This document shows, piece after piece, positions 35,677-47,905 of a DNA stretch of 64,000 bases (within the stretch, counting starts at the first letter, position 1; the number at the start of each line of letters is the position of its first letter). Source of the DNA: Ephemerocybe angulata (Eukaryota; Basidiomycota; Agaricomycetes; Agaricales; Psathyrellaceae); NCBI GenBank assembly GCA_013368325.1, contig JAACJK010000058.1, forward strand, positions 186,001 to 250,000. Direction: 5' to 3'. The notes beneath the pieces are model-generated. The model saw only the letters and a list, made by a program, of their open reading frames with translations, did not search any database and was not told the origin of the DNA. Made by a program: the position numbers and the translations under genes.

Positions 35677-37631
35677 GTCGATTAAGGGAGCTTTACGAAG
35701 GGCTGATTAAAGGTTAGGTGTTGGATATATGATAAAATCTGGTTAGCTGGTCCAAAAGTCGCTGTCGAAGATCGAGGGATAAGCTCAGTCAGTGGAGGAT
35801 GGCTGAGTTTGTTGAGGGATAAGGCTATGGCTACCATCCCTTTTATATCAGGCTAGATAAAGGGCTAGTCCCCACCATGAGCGGAATCCACCTGTAGATA
35901 GCAGTGGGACTCTTGGAGCACGTCGCTTAACCATCTTCGGAGAGCCCGGCCCATGGTCCAATGGGGTCAGCTGAGGGACCCACCAGTGCAAGCAATGTGG
36001 GATGCAAGCTGTGGATATGAACGTTCAATAATAGAGCTGAAATTTTGTTGGGGTTTTGCGAGAGCACCTTGAAGGGAGTATTGCAAAGGTTAGAGCTTCA
36101 AAGCATGAAAATGAGCAGCCAACGAGACAGGACACTAGGAGTACTCGGAGGAGTGTTCGGGGAACTCGATTTGCGCGACACCATTTTGGTAGCACCAGTA
36201 GAGTAGACGGTGGTACGTCCTGGTACGTTCTGTTCTTAATACCTCCATTGAACGTAGTCGGGTCGAGGCGTGTTTAAAAGTTGCGCTTTCAACGTGCAGG
36301 TTGGACATGGTGGTCTGACAACTGTCCTTCCTGATCAGGCAAGCGTTCCAATTGAGCCACGCGAACGCCGACGGAGCGCGAACATAACAAGAACAAATCC
36401 CGGATGACCGACGGAACGGAAGAAGCAAATGATCGGACCTTGCCATCTCCCGCTGTGGAGACGTTCACCGACGCTGTTTATAATCTCATGCAACAATTGG
36501 AGATGCCACACCCAAAATAAATTGCAATTCAAAAAGAATTTGTCTCAAGTTGGGGCGAAACCAGATTTTGCGTCTCAATAACAGCCTTTTAATGCATCTT
36601 TTCCACAGCGAAGTCCATCGACTTGGGCCAGTACCCTTAGATAGACACGGCGATACACTTCTTCGGGAGGAGAGCTGAGGAGAGTCATCCATCTGCACTC
36701 CGATAGGAGATTGTTACTCTAAGCGTGTGCTATCACTGCTCCCGACCTTGACTTCTCTCCTTAGGATGAGGGATTATTCGGAGCTTCATGGGGCCCAGGT
36801 AGCCCTTCCATGCGTGTAAGTGCAATCCCACCTATGCTTCCGAGGTGACAAAGGTGGGTGCAGCCGATTCGTCATATGCTCAATTGGACATCCCTTTTTA
36901 TTTGTCTGTCGTGATCCATAAGCAGCAGGTAGAACACAAGAAATGTTTGAGGCGCTATGTACTAAGCGCCCGCGAGTTGTTGACGGCAACTTTGGGACCT
37001 TTGGAGCGTATACATTCGATCTATCATCTCGTTAGTTCTGAAAGATTTTGGGGCCGACCATACTGGTGCTATCTAGCAACCACACTATTATATTAGCCCA
37101 AGGTCTGGATTTAGCAAGAAATCGTGGACGGAGTGGGTCAAAGGTGTGGGTCGCTCGTTGAGATAGGCTCGCTTGCTTTGCACACCCGAGTTGGAAGCGC
37201 ACAATGCAGGAGCTTTCTGCTGATCAGCTGGACATTGAAATATCCCAAAGGGACTCCCCATGATATCTTGGTGATATCCCCAAGAATTATATATATGTTG
37301 GTCGCTGTATGAGCAAGCCGAGCAAGCAACCTCCAAGGCCCGGGCTGATGTTTTCGTATGCGTCAAATATCGTTAGAATGCGTCAAATGTAAGGATGGTG
37401 GGTGTAGTACAGATGTGAGATATTGAGAAAGTGCAAACTGCCCAATAGGCAGCATAGATAGTACAATGGGATGGGGTGAACGCGCGAATGAGTAAAATGT
37501 GGTCAAACAAAAAGGGCATCTCCAGTCCGCCAGCGGCTGGAGAGAGCCAGTAAGAATGCGAAAGGGAAGTGTGGGACGGTCGAACTGTACGAAAAAGAAA
37601 CGAGAAGGGTTGAATGTCACTCGAAGCGAGT
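35677..37631. other. intergenic, promoter side of the soluble reductase
   Basis: Contains the upstream region of the soluble HMG-CoA reductase. Only short frames occur, none with recognisable similarity. I could not identify a sterol-response or other named regulatory site with confidence. Confidence 0.45.
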
Positions 37632-38447
37632 CTACTCGCAGTCACTCCCAGATTCATCAGACTCCGTGGATTCGTCGCTGTGCTCCGCTTGCCCAAGGCC
37701 CAATAGCGAAAGAGATTTGACTGCGGACTTCAGCTCTTCTTCATAGCAACCCTCGTCGGAGGAAGAATCCGACGTAGAAGTGGGAAGTATTAATAGGGCA
37801 ATTTTGCTAGACTGATTAACACCCCTCCCATCCTTCTCCGAGACCGTGGGCCTCCTCGACAAGGTCAGTCGCGTGAATCGAGTCCCATTCGCCATAGATC
37901 CCCTTTCTTCATCGGAGGACGACTCCGAGCTGCGATCAGACTCGCTGCCACCCTCCCTCGGTCTGGCGAAGCTAATCACTTGCAACCGCGGCGACTTCAA
38001 TCTGAGCGCTAAACCCGACTCGATCGACTCCGAAGACACCGCGATCGTGTTCGTGTAGATCCTGATAGCTCTTTGTGGCTCCCCACTTGAGGCGCTACGA
38101 CGCGTCCGGGGAGGGCTGGTAAGCGAAACGACGCGGAATGGTGCGATGTTCTCTTTATTCCCCTCGGAATCGAAGTCCTCGACAGTCCTGGACCCCTTCC
38201 CGCCGTACTTGGCGTTCGTCATTAGCGCGGGAGGGCTCGACACGCTCCTGTTCGCTTGGAAGCCGGGCGCCATGACGCCAGTGGGGCTCGTGGAGGCAGC
38301 ACGCTTGTGCGACGCGAGGCCGGAGGGTAAGCGACGCGGTTTTGTGACGAGGGAGGGTTTGACAGTGGGCGAACTGTTTTCGCTGAGGGATCGTGCCATC
38401 GCAGGCGCAGCGCGAGGACTCGAGCGTCTTGTTGCAGACAGCGACAT
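37632..38447 (-). CDS. Ser-rich protein with extended KEN box, hypothetical
   Basis: Single-exon frame of 271 residues from the first ATG at 38447 (MSLSATRRSS); the frame is open further upstream but without an ATG. The family is not recognised. The protein is Ser/Arg-rich and probably disordered, with acidic Ser clusters near the end (SDRSSESSSDEE, SDSSSDEG). Residues 97-103 read NKENIAP, a full match to the extended KEN-box pattern [DNE]KENxxP that recruits the APC/C. A possible RxxL destruction motif (RLTL) lies further on. Several SP/TP sites (SSP, STSPT, TSPP) could be CDK sites. Together these suggest a cell-cycle protein of limited lifetime, but that is inference from short motifs. The gene lies between the two HMG-CoA reductase/F-box units. 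Confidence 0.6.
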   Translation of the reverse strand: MSLSATRRSSPRAAPAMARSLSENSSPTVKPSLVTKPRRLPSGLASHKRAASTSPTGVMAPGFQANRSVSSPPALMTNAKYGGKGSRTVEDFDSEGNKENIAPFRVVSLTSPPRTRRSASSGEPQRAIRIYTNTIAVSSESIESGLALRLKSPRLQVISFARPREGGSESDRSSESSSDEERGSMANGTRFTRLTLSRRPTVSEKDGRGVNQSSKIALLILPTSTSDSSSDEGCYEEELKSAVKSLSLLGLGQAEHSDESTESDESGSDCE

Positions 38448-39296
38448 ATCGTCAAGATAGTCGTTGGAGGAAGGCGTGGTGTGGAGTAGGGGTGTCACGG
38501 GGAGATGGGCGCCGGGCGCGCAGCGGACGAGTAATCGGTCGACGAGCACGACCCAACGAGCTAAGTGCAGTGGTAGGGGCAAAGTGGGGGTCAAGCAGAA
38601 ACCCAGAAAAAGCACTCGCTTTTATGGCCGACGGCAATGACGACAGGAGGTGGCAAGAGCCAAGGTCAATTAATGTCGCATTGACCTCACGACCTTTGTC
38701 GGTATTTATTAGAGAAAACACGTTGAAATGGACCGTTCGCCCGGCGCCTCGTGTTTCTTTGTCACCCATGTCCATGATATGGATGCTGAGCGCTGATTAC
38801 CGGCACCTAGAGGATGTGCAAAACAAGCTTCTCTGCAAGGTTTACTGGTAGTTATTGCGAAATGATAGGGGCCTGTAAGCCTAGAAGAGACTATCATTGT
38901 CATCTCGACAAGAAGAGCGCTCGAGCGAGCTAAAAAAAGTCTATGGAACTATCGTTCCTGTGGCATCTATCATTGCGGTCGTGCAACTGACTGAGATCCG
39001 GTTGGACTCGAGGACGACCGACACATGTCGCTATGATATTCTGCATACTTGATGATATTTCACTCAAGCCGGCCACTCAAACTACCGCGAGGCAGACACG
39101 CTTCCACTGTGGTTTCATCCAACCCCAACACATCATTGTGCTTCCAGCAATATCTGCGCATTGTCCATAAATTGAGAGTTCGAATCCAAATAAAAGAATG
39201 GCGTTAAAAGTGATAAGAGGTTGGGATGGAGTGAAGAGTGTCGTCGAATGAGAGAAGAGACGTAACACCGTCCCACACCACCACACTGCAGGGATC
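38448..39296. other. intergenic between the KEN-box gene and F-box gene 2
   Basis: Upstream region of the KEN-box gene and 3' flank of F-box paralogue 2. No supported frame. Confidence 0.45.
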
Positions 39297-40573
39297 TCAA
39301 TCATGGTACACAAAAGGGGATGTCCAGGTCCTGACACCAACCGACAGCTGAACCCGGGGATCGAGCCCTTCCAACTCCCTCCTAATACACCTTTCGCAGT
39401 CACTTCTGCTGGCCCAGAATTCGTCGTAATCGCCGACCTTAAAGTCTAGCTGCTTCAACTCCGCATAACGGGAGGTTCGGAGCAGATCCCTCAAAATCTT
39501 CCAGCCCATCGGATCCACCTCTCCTTCAGGTATGTGACATAACTGAAGTGAAAGTTTGGAGAGAGGGGAGGAAACGCTGGATAACAGCTCGGCGTACCAT
39601 GGTACTTGGTGAGGGTTCGTGGTTGTCTCTAGCGTTGGCGCGTCGAGAGCTGAGCCATAGGGCAGAACAATATTTGCTGAAACTTCCAGAGTTTTGAGCA
39701 TCGTACAAGGAGACAAAATCCGAGCTAAAATCCCGTGAGATAGTCAGCAGGCCGACCCTCCAAAAAAATGTAGAAAGACGCACCGAGATCTCCAGGCTGA
39801 GGGGCGTCGAAGAAACTGAGGCACAAGTGCTCAAGGTGGGTGAAGAGAGGGACGAGGTGCAACTCTGTGCGAAGTAAGGTGGGGAGTTGTAGAGACCGAA
39901 TAGTTTCGGCTGCAGACGAAAGCCAAAGCAATATTCCGGAGGTCCCATCCCGCCAGACATCTACCGATCTCAGTGTGGAAGGAACCTTCGGATCCATCCC
40001 TATGTTTTCGCCTTCAAGGGAGCCCCCTGCCCCATCTTCCCAGAGAATGTTACTAAGTGAGAGGGTTTGCAGACCCTTAAAGTGCGCAACCATGACTTGA
40101 AAGGCCCGAAAGGATGAGAATACTTGACCAGCCCCATCTCCTGTTATGTCGAGAGTAGTTATCCTTCCACCCGTTTCCGATAAACGCCCCACCTGAGTGA
40201 TTATCTCGGGGTTGCATTCTTCAAAGCTCAAACTGTGGAGGTTGGGCATTTTGGGGAGGACCTCCTGCAAGAGATCTTCCAGAAAGATAAAGTCGTCGGA
40301 ATCGAGCTCGGCCACGTATTTGGCGCAGCGTATCGACATCAGGACGCGGTTTCCAGCTTCGCGGGCAAGAAATGTGATGGAAGTTGGGGTGAAGGAAACG
40401 GAATAGAAGATATAGGATCGACTAGACGCTTCCCAAGCATGGCAAACAAGGCTGGCGGCCCCCAAAGCACGGGTAGGCCAAATTTCACCGCCGATAGCAG
40501 CAATTACGCTGTCGTATATTTCTTGAGGAATTCTGTCTGTCAAGGCTGGGGGTAAGGAGCTTGGCTGGTCCAT
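39297..40573 (-). CDS. F-box protein, paralogue 2
   Basis: Predicted SCF-type F-box protein of 405 residues, exons 40573-39784 and 39724-39297 (59-base intron, phase 1). The F-box reads DRIPQEIYDSVI, then ALGAASLVCHAWEASSRSYIF, at about residues 13-57. The remainder is LRR-like, with blocks LHSLSFEEC, LQTLSLSNI, LRSVDVW and LKQLDFKV. It aligns throughout with paralogue 3, which follows on the same strand, and with paralogue 1 on the other strand. A shared C-terminal signature is VPWYAELLSSVSSPLSKLSL. Tandem head-to-tail order with paralogue 3 points to local duplication. The ligase target is unknown. Confidence 0.83.
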
Positions 40574-40850
40574 TCAGAGATGTCGACGTAGACGGCCGCT
40601 GAAGTGAGAGTTCCGGGAAGTGGACTGGTTGAGGTTGGGCAGGTTGGAGAGACTGAGTTAGGTGGTGGTGGTGGTGAAGCAAGCTTAAGCAAGCCTCATG
40701 TCCGAGGTTCAGCGATCCGGATTGGATGGTGATGGATTGATGGCCGCATCCCTAAGAGCTGCGATTCTGCACACCATACTAGTACAATAGGCTATACCGA
40801 GAATACAACTCTTTCACTCTAGTAAAATACAGAATAGCCGACATGAAATA

Positions 40851-42163
40851 TCACCAAGGCTTAACCAAGAGGCGAGTTCCTGAACGAACACCATTCAACT
40901 CCTTTCGAATCCACTTTTCACAGTCCTCTGCACTAGAGCGCTGTCGCCCACTCAGGCCCCCCGCATAGATTTCAAGCTCCTTCAACTGCGCATAGGATTG
41001 AGAAGTTTGCAGTAAAGTATTCAGAGTTTTCCAGTCCATCGGATAGAGAGGTTCTTGAGGGTGCTCCTCGGGGTCATCATAGTGAACGTGAAGCCAGAGC
41101 TTTGAGAGAACCGGGGAAGAGATGCCTGCGAGCAGCTCAGAGTACCATGGCACCTTGCCTGACTCTGGGCTTTGGACATGGAGGTCGCTGCCCGAGCGTC
41201 CAATGTCAGGTGGGGCAAGCGCGTCTCTGCTGAAGTTGGGGAAGAGAACGCGAATGCCGAGATTTAGGGTTTTGAGCCTCGAACAAGGAGCCAGCATCCT
41301 TTCTGAAAGACCATGAGTAAATTTAAACCTCCAAGATAATGGGAAGACGTGCCAAACTCGCCCTCACATCGTTCATCAGAAGGGAGGATGCCCGGGAGGC
41401 TCAGATGTTCAAGGCGCGCGAAATGAGGTATGAAGTGTAACTCGTCGTCGAATAGCGTATTTATCGTGAGGCATTGGATGCTTCCCGCCGCGCCTCCTTC
41501 GACGAGCCAATCCAGGATGTCGTAGACTCCTTCCTCTCCCAGATCAACCGTCCTGAGGTTTGGAGGAACCGGTGCCGAAAATTCTGTAGCTTCATCTTCC
41601 GTACTGTCCAAGATACTATTGTTCCAATCAAGCATCTCCAGGGCCGGGAAGTGGGCTATCGTTTCCCGAACGCTCGTGTAGGATGGAAAGGGGTGCTTTT
41701 CCCCGCTGAAGCATATGCTGAGCTCCGTAATTTTCTCGTTCCCTTTGAAGGCCTTTCCGACCAGAGAGATGACCAGCTTGGCGTCACAACATAAAAATGC
41801 CAAGGAATAGAGGTTAGTCATTTTTGGGAGAATCTTCTGCATGTCCTCTGGGCCCATCTGGATGGCAAGCGCTTCGAGATCCCAGTCGTAGCGGTAGGAG
41901 TCTTCGAATCTGGCCTCGCGGATCGAATTCAGGACGCGCTCTCCAGCCCTGTTGGCCAGAAAGGAAAGGGATTCCGGGCAGAAGTCGAAGTCGCTGGAGA
42001 AGAGGTGGCTTCGACTCGATGCCTCCCAGGCGCGGCAGACGAGGCTGGCGGCCTTTAGTACGTATACACCGGGTAGGCGGTAGGCGGCGTCGATTATCAT
42101 GTCGTGTATCTCTTGCGGGACTCTATCCATTAAGGATGGTATGGGGCTTGGCTGTGTGACCAT
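40851..42163 (-). CDS. F-box protein, paralogue 3, with a GC-AG intron
   Basis: Predicted SCF-type F-box protein of 420 residues, exons 42163-41353 and 41302-40851. The F-box reads DRVPQEIHDMII, then VLKAASLVCRAWEASSRSHLF. LRR-like blocks follow, and the C-terminal signature VPWYSELLAGISSPVLSKL is shared with its neighbours. To keep frame at the conserved phase-1 position, the donor must be G|GCACGT, where paralogue 1 has G|GTACGT. This means a GC-AG intron. If it is not spliced, the first exon runs on only 31 codons and the second half is lost, so the gene may instead be on its way to decay. The start at 42163 (MVTQPSPIPS) was preferred to open upstream codons because it places the F-box near the N-terminus, as in the other two copies. 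Confidence 0.75.
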
Positions 42164-42934
42164 CGGGGAACGTTGAGGGTGATGGTGGAAGCAGGAAGCA
42201 CGCTTGCCATACCACAAACGCGTCGGATGAAAGGAACTGATGCATGATGACTTACTGACCTCTGTGTGGCGTGGTGATATAATACGACACACACACAAGA
42301 CATGCGCAAGGTACATAGTCTCGTCGCAGACATACCTTCCCGCCGTGGGAGGCCGTGCGAGTTGCCTTTTGAGACAGAGGCTTCTAATGCGCAAGGCCTC
42401 TTCAACGAACGATCTATGTATTCCAACCGAAACCAATTAAGACCCCCAAACCAACCAGGACGCAACAAAGAAAGGCGCGCGACAAGCAAACCGTCAAACA
42501 CAGGCAGTGGTAAATGAAAGGGCGTTGCATCCCAATAGACAAACTCGAGTCGTAAGGTAGTGGTACATTTTGTCTGCGAACAAGGTCGCAACTCAAAGTT
42601 AAAGTAAATGTCGCAAGGACGAAGAAGATCTTGAATCGAATGGTCGAAGAAATAAAAGAGAACTTAAAGATAAAAAGAGAGAAATAAGTAAGCCCGAGTA
42701 CGTATGTGTGTATGTATAGTTAACTGCTAATACTAGTAGTTAGATGATAATGAATCGATTCAATGCCAGGCGAGAACGTGAGGATGAGGAATGCGGATGA
42801 ATGCGGACGAGTCGATGAAGCAGTCGGATAGCACCGAACGGGACGATGGTGGATGGTATAAAAGCTTGCCAATGGATAAAATGCTCGAAAGCTCTAAATC
42901 GAAATCGAAAAATCAGATAACCGCAAAACGCCCC
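42164..42934. other. intergenic between F-box gene 3 and the full-length reductase
   Basis: Contains the upstream region of F-box paralogue 3 and the 3' flank of HMG-CoA reductase, both on the minus strand. The A-rich stretch near 42,640-42,700 may lie close to the reductase mRNA 3' end. No gene is supported. Confidence 0.5.
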
Positions 42935-45900
42935 TCACGTCCTCGAATACGGCGGCAACGACCCCATCGACGAACTCGGCGTCAACGGGCCCAACCCCAC
43001 ACCACCCTTCTCCCCACCCTCCTTCTTCGCCTCCATCCCCTTCTCCACCGCCACAACAGCCGTCATCCCGTTGAACCCTGCCACAACCCCAGGCGTCCCC
43101 GGCACACTAGGCGCAGGCGTATTCGCGCGACTCCTGTTATGCACCATATGCGCGCGGATAAGATGTCCCGCTGCCAGGGCCGCCATCAGCGACAGCTCCC
43201 CGGCCATAACCGCCGCGGCGATGATGCGCGCGAGACGTTGCGCGTTCTGCCCGGGATGCGACGCGTGCGCGCCTTTCACGCCTAGCATCTCCAGCACGGC
43301 GCCTTGCGGCGCAAGTACCGTTCCGCCACCGACAGTTCCGACCTCGATACACGGCATCGTGATCGTCATGAGCAGATCCTCGCCACCATTCGTCCTACAA
43401 AAGAGGTTAAGTCAGTAAACTGTACGAACTGAGAGACTGAGAAACCGAAACTCACGCCTCCATCAACGTCATGCACTGCGAACTCTCCACATTCTGCGCC
43501 GGGTCCTGCCCCGTCGCCAAAAACACCGCCGTCAAAATATTCGCCGCATGCGCATTGAACCCCCCCACACTCCCCGCCATCGCGCTCCCCACCAAATTCT
43601 TCTTCACATTCAAATTCACCAGCGCCTCCACCGTCGTCTTCAACACCGTCTTCACCACCTTCCCCGGAATAACCGCCTCCGCCACCACACTCTTCCCCCT
43701 CCCATCAATCCAATTAATCGCAGCCGGCTTCTTATCCGTGCAATAATTCCCGCTCAGCGCAAGGACAATCATCTCCGGGAAAAACGTCTGCATCACCTCC
43801 AACGACTTCTCCGTCCCCTTACTAATCATATTCATCCCCATCGCATCCCCCGTCGCCGTCTTGAACCTCACAAACAACGTCCGCCCCGCCATCGCCGTCT
43901 TCAAGCTCATCAACCTTGCGAACCTCGACGTGCTCTCAAACGCCTCCTTGATAATCGCATACCCCTCCTCGCTGCCCAACCACTCCTTCGCCGCCGCCGC
44001 CATCACAACGCTCGGGAAATCAATCGCAGGCCCACGCGTCATCCCGTCCTGCAGCAACACCGTCGTCACACCCCCACCAGCATTAAGCGCCTTGCACCCC
44101 CGCGACGTCGACGCCACGAGCGTGCCCTCCGCCGTCGCCATCGGGATATGCGTCGACACCCCATCCACGTTCAGCGGGCCCGCAACACCCAGCGGCAACG
44201 GGATGTACCCAATCACATTCTCACAGCACGCACCGAGCACCCTTCCATAGTCGTAGCTCGCATGCGGGATGTCCGACCCTTCCAACGTCTTCGTGATCGA
44301 CGCGCGAGAGATGAGCATCCGGCGAATTTTGACAGCGCGCTCGAGCTCCGCAGGTCCACCTCCAAGCACTTTCTCCAGGGCATACGCAGCGACCTTGCCC
44401 TTGAGCGACAAAAGCACGATCTCCTCGTCGTTCAGGAGCGCAAGGCTCTTCGCCACAGGCCGGGGTCCGTTCTCGAAGATATCCAGGACGTCTTCGTACG
44501 CGCGCACCTCCGTGGGGACTTGTTCCAGGGCGAGATCTTCTTCGGACGACGCTGACGACGAGGACGACATAGGGCTGGCGATGGCGACTGCCTGCGCGGA
44601 GCTAGCAGTCTTGCTGGTGATCGTAAGCCTCCGCTGCGCCTTAAGCTTCTTATCCACATCATCCAGACTAATCGCGCCCGTCGAAGGAGGAATCGTATAC
44701 GAAGGCCTCCTCGTCAAATGCTTCACCTCCCCCTCACCCGCCACAGCCGTAGCCGACGTCCTCGACGACGACCCAAGCACCACAACACCCTCCTCCTTCC
44801 CACCACCATTAACCCCCTCGCCCTCGCCCTCCTCCTCAAACCTCACCCCACCGCGCCCCCGCGTCAACATCGCCCCAAGCCCATTCACCCCCACCCCAAG
44901 CGCAATCCCCTGCAACAAAAACCCATTCAAGCCCACACTGATCGCCAGGATGATCACGATCCACTTGCTGAGGACAGGGTCCCCCACGAGCCTCGTCCAG
45001 CTCGCCAAAAAGCTCTCCACCATCTCGCTCGTCGACCGTGCCCTGCCCCCATCCACAACCACACCCGAAGCGCCCGCAGACGCCGACAACTTGGACGTGA
45101 GCGAGACGGGCGGGGTGACGCGGATATAGACCGGGGGCGCGATCTTGAGGAGAACCTGCTTGTCGGGGTTCACAGCGCTGTCGAGGCCCAAGGGGAACTC
45201 GTCGTCCGCTCCAGAGGCCGAAGGCAAGTCGAACTGGAGGTCCTCGACGTGTGTGATACCCTCCGCGTGTTCGATGGCTTTCAACACCGCGCGCACACCA
45301 GGGCTGTTCACATCGACCTTGCGCACATTCACGTTGGACGCGTACCCGACCGAGTTCCCACCGGCGTGGCGAGAAGGTGTAAGCGGTGCAATGAAGTTGA
45401 GAACATGCAGGGTCATGAACGAAGCAATCTACAAACCCCATTCCCATCAGCGCAAAACTCATCCAGACTTAAAAACGATACGCACCAAAAGCAATTTCAA
45501 CCTCGCCACCGGATTCTCAGGCCTGACGACCTCCTCTCCGGCCACAACACCCCTAACCTTGCCCTTCACACGCACACCCAACCCCCTTGCATACTCGGGG
45601 AGGCTGGAGCCCTTCTCTCCGCCCAGGAGGGCCGAGGAGATCTTGTGCCTGAGTGTCGGGGTGGATGGTGCCGGTGGGCGGGCCATGGCGCTCGGCTTGG
45701 AGGCGAGGCTCGAGAGGTTCGTGGAAGAGCCGGAGGAGCGGATGGAGGAGAATGAGTTCGACCTTGACCGGGTGAGGGCGCGGGCGGTTTTGATGCGGCG
45801 GACCTGGAGGGGCGAGCAGGACAGCACAGGGAGCCAGCAGAGGGAGCGAGCCAGTAGGCGAGTGAGAGATCGAGTGGGTCGAATGAGATATAAAGGAATC

Positions 45901-47905
45901 AAGATGGTCAGTGTCCATTCAAACCCGCAAACAAAAAGCAGTAGAGGAATAGCGTTAACCAAAAAGAAAGACCCCGGCTGACTCCCAAAGCAGTCCAAAT
46001 CCGAATTCAAGCCCCCCAAAGAAGGAAAGTGCCGGACCATCCCACCAAACAACAATCCCATCTACCATTCAATCGAACTGAATACCCGGCCCAACCCCTC
46101 CTCACAAAAAGCCACACTCCCGGTGAACAAAAGCGCCAGGAGAGGAAGGCCTCATACCATGCACGATCACGTGCCCCGCTGGACCCTCCATCCCCTCCCA
46201 CAACCTCCCACCCAGAACTCCAAACAAAAAGCCGAAAGAAAAAGAAAGACCAGAAAGACCGCTCACCTCAATCATAACCCCCAAAATCGCCGCCAAATAC
46301 GTGCAAAGCAACAAACAATCCACCGCCAACAACAAACTCGCAAGCGCACACACCTCCCTCAACCCGCCCACCTTACTATTCGCACCCACAACCAACACCG
46401 CAATCTCCAACCCATAGTCCCTAATGATCGGGGGATACACGAGCGTCAGCGACTCCGTGATGATCTTCGGCGCGGGCTTGAGGCTCGATTCCGGTGAGGA
46501 CGACGAGGAGGGGACAGTAAGATTCGCAGTGGCACCGGTAGATGCCGCAGTAGTAGAGAAGGAAGTAGACGAGGAGGAGGTGTGGTGTCCGGACCCCTCG
46601 CTGGGTGGCAAGAGCAGATGCGGGTGCGTGAACACCGCGCGTGCGAGTCTGAGAGGCTTGTCGAAGCCTACCGTGCACACGAGGAAGGGCAGAGCCTCCG
46701 TCAGCGCTACGGGGTCCATCCGGATGCCCAGCGCCATCGCCACGGGGACGGCGATGAGCAGGCTGAGGACGGCACTGGACATGATGGCGAGCGGGAGCCA
46801 GAAGGACGAGCCGAGGGCGCGCGAGCGCGTGAGGAGGAGGTAGAACGTGGTGTGCATGAGGATGTACCCCGCGAGGATGAGCAGAATGTCGAGCGAGTCC
46901 GCTTTCTACAAATATCATAAAACATCATACCATTAGCATCTAGTAGCACACCAAATAACAATGAAAGGAAATGAGAAGCGCAACGCACCTTAGCCAAAGC
47001 CCAAAACCTCAACACCAAAATCCTCACAGCATACGCCACCCACTTCCCGCTCCTCATATTCCCAATATCCACATCCTCCACACCCCCCTTCTGCAACAAC
47101 TCCACCTCGTACTTCACGCCCTCCGCATCCACATACGTCTTCGCCGCCTTCAGCGCGCCAACCCACTCCTCCCGGGCCCCCGGCGCGAACGCGAGCGCAA
47201 CCTGCGCTTGGGTGCTCGACGGGTCCCCTACAGCGGAAGCGGAAGAGGGGTGCGGGTGCGAGGGGATGTGGTAGGGCTGCTGGCGGAGGTTGTTGTTCGT
47301 GGACAGGAAGCATGGGCCCTGGGACGGCGCGGCATGCGAGGCGGACTTGGATGGGGAACGGTGGGGGCGGTAGCAGATAGAGTCGTAGGGCTTGCCTGCG
47401 GGGGAGACGAAGGTGTGTGTCAGGTGTTCCGTGAGGTTGGCGAGCGAGGTCGAGAGCGGGGGGATGGACAGGGAAACGGTTTCTTGCTGGGTCTATCAAA
47501 GGAAGAGTATACGTCAGTACCTTCTTTCTCGACCTGTGAGGTGAGGTGAGGGAAGGGGGTAGTACATACGTCTTTGGCCCAGCTGTTCCATACGAGAGCA
47601 TCGACGTTGAACACGAGTTGCTGCACTTCTGCAACTGCGAGCTTGCCTTCCTGCGTCGTGCGGTCCCTGTTCCAGCGCGCCTCGCGCACGCCAACCCACT
47701 CGCCCATACGGTTGAGGACGTAGGCCGGGCGGAGGGAGGCTGCGGCGTAGGCGTGGCTATTATAGGCCGGCGAGAGGAAGGCGGAGTGCTTGATGGCGTT
47801 GAGGATGTGGAAGTAGGCTAGCGTGCCGACGATGCAGAAGAACACGATCGTCTCGATAGGTGTGTACGCTGCGTGCAGCGCGAACGGGCGGAGTAAGGCC
47901 CGCAT
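42935..47905 (-). CDS. HMG1: HMG-CoA reductase, full-length membrane form
   Basis: Rate-limiting enzyme of the mevalonate and ergosterol pathway in the ER membrane, 1,409 residues. Exons are 47905-47570, 47492-46989, 46905-46267, 45803-45486, 45428-43456 and 43394-42935. The first membrane span is near residues 18-40 ([19 protein letters not shown]). The sterol-sensing region is at about 281-493 ([20 protein letters not shown], then [20 protein letters not shown]). Another span lies near 755-780. After a long Ser/Gly-rich linker comes the catalytic domain: ENVIGYIP at 1002-1009, Glu1033 in MATAEGT, Lys1165 in DKKPAAINW, Asp1241 in [15 protein letters not shown] and His1339 in RAHMVH. Ser1345 in HNRS matches the AMPK site of animal HMGR. 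The 463-base intron at 46266-45804 is by far the longest in the gene. Confidence 0.95.

Noticed and set aside
36301..36375. tRNA-like arrangement on the minus strand (GTGGCTCAATTGGA followed by a hairpin around CTGATCA)
   Set aside because: The D-arm resemblance is good, but the anticodon stem has a mismatch, no TTCGA-type T-loop follows and the acceptor ends do not pair.
42164..42436. 91-codon N-terminal extension of F-box paralogue 3
   Set aside because: The two paralogues start just before the F-box. The extension has no counterpart in them and reads like leader sequence.
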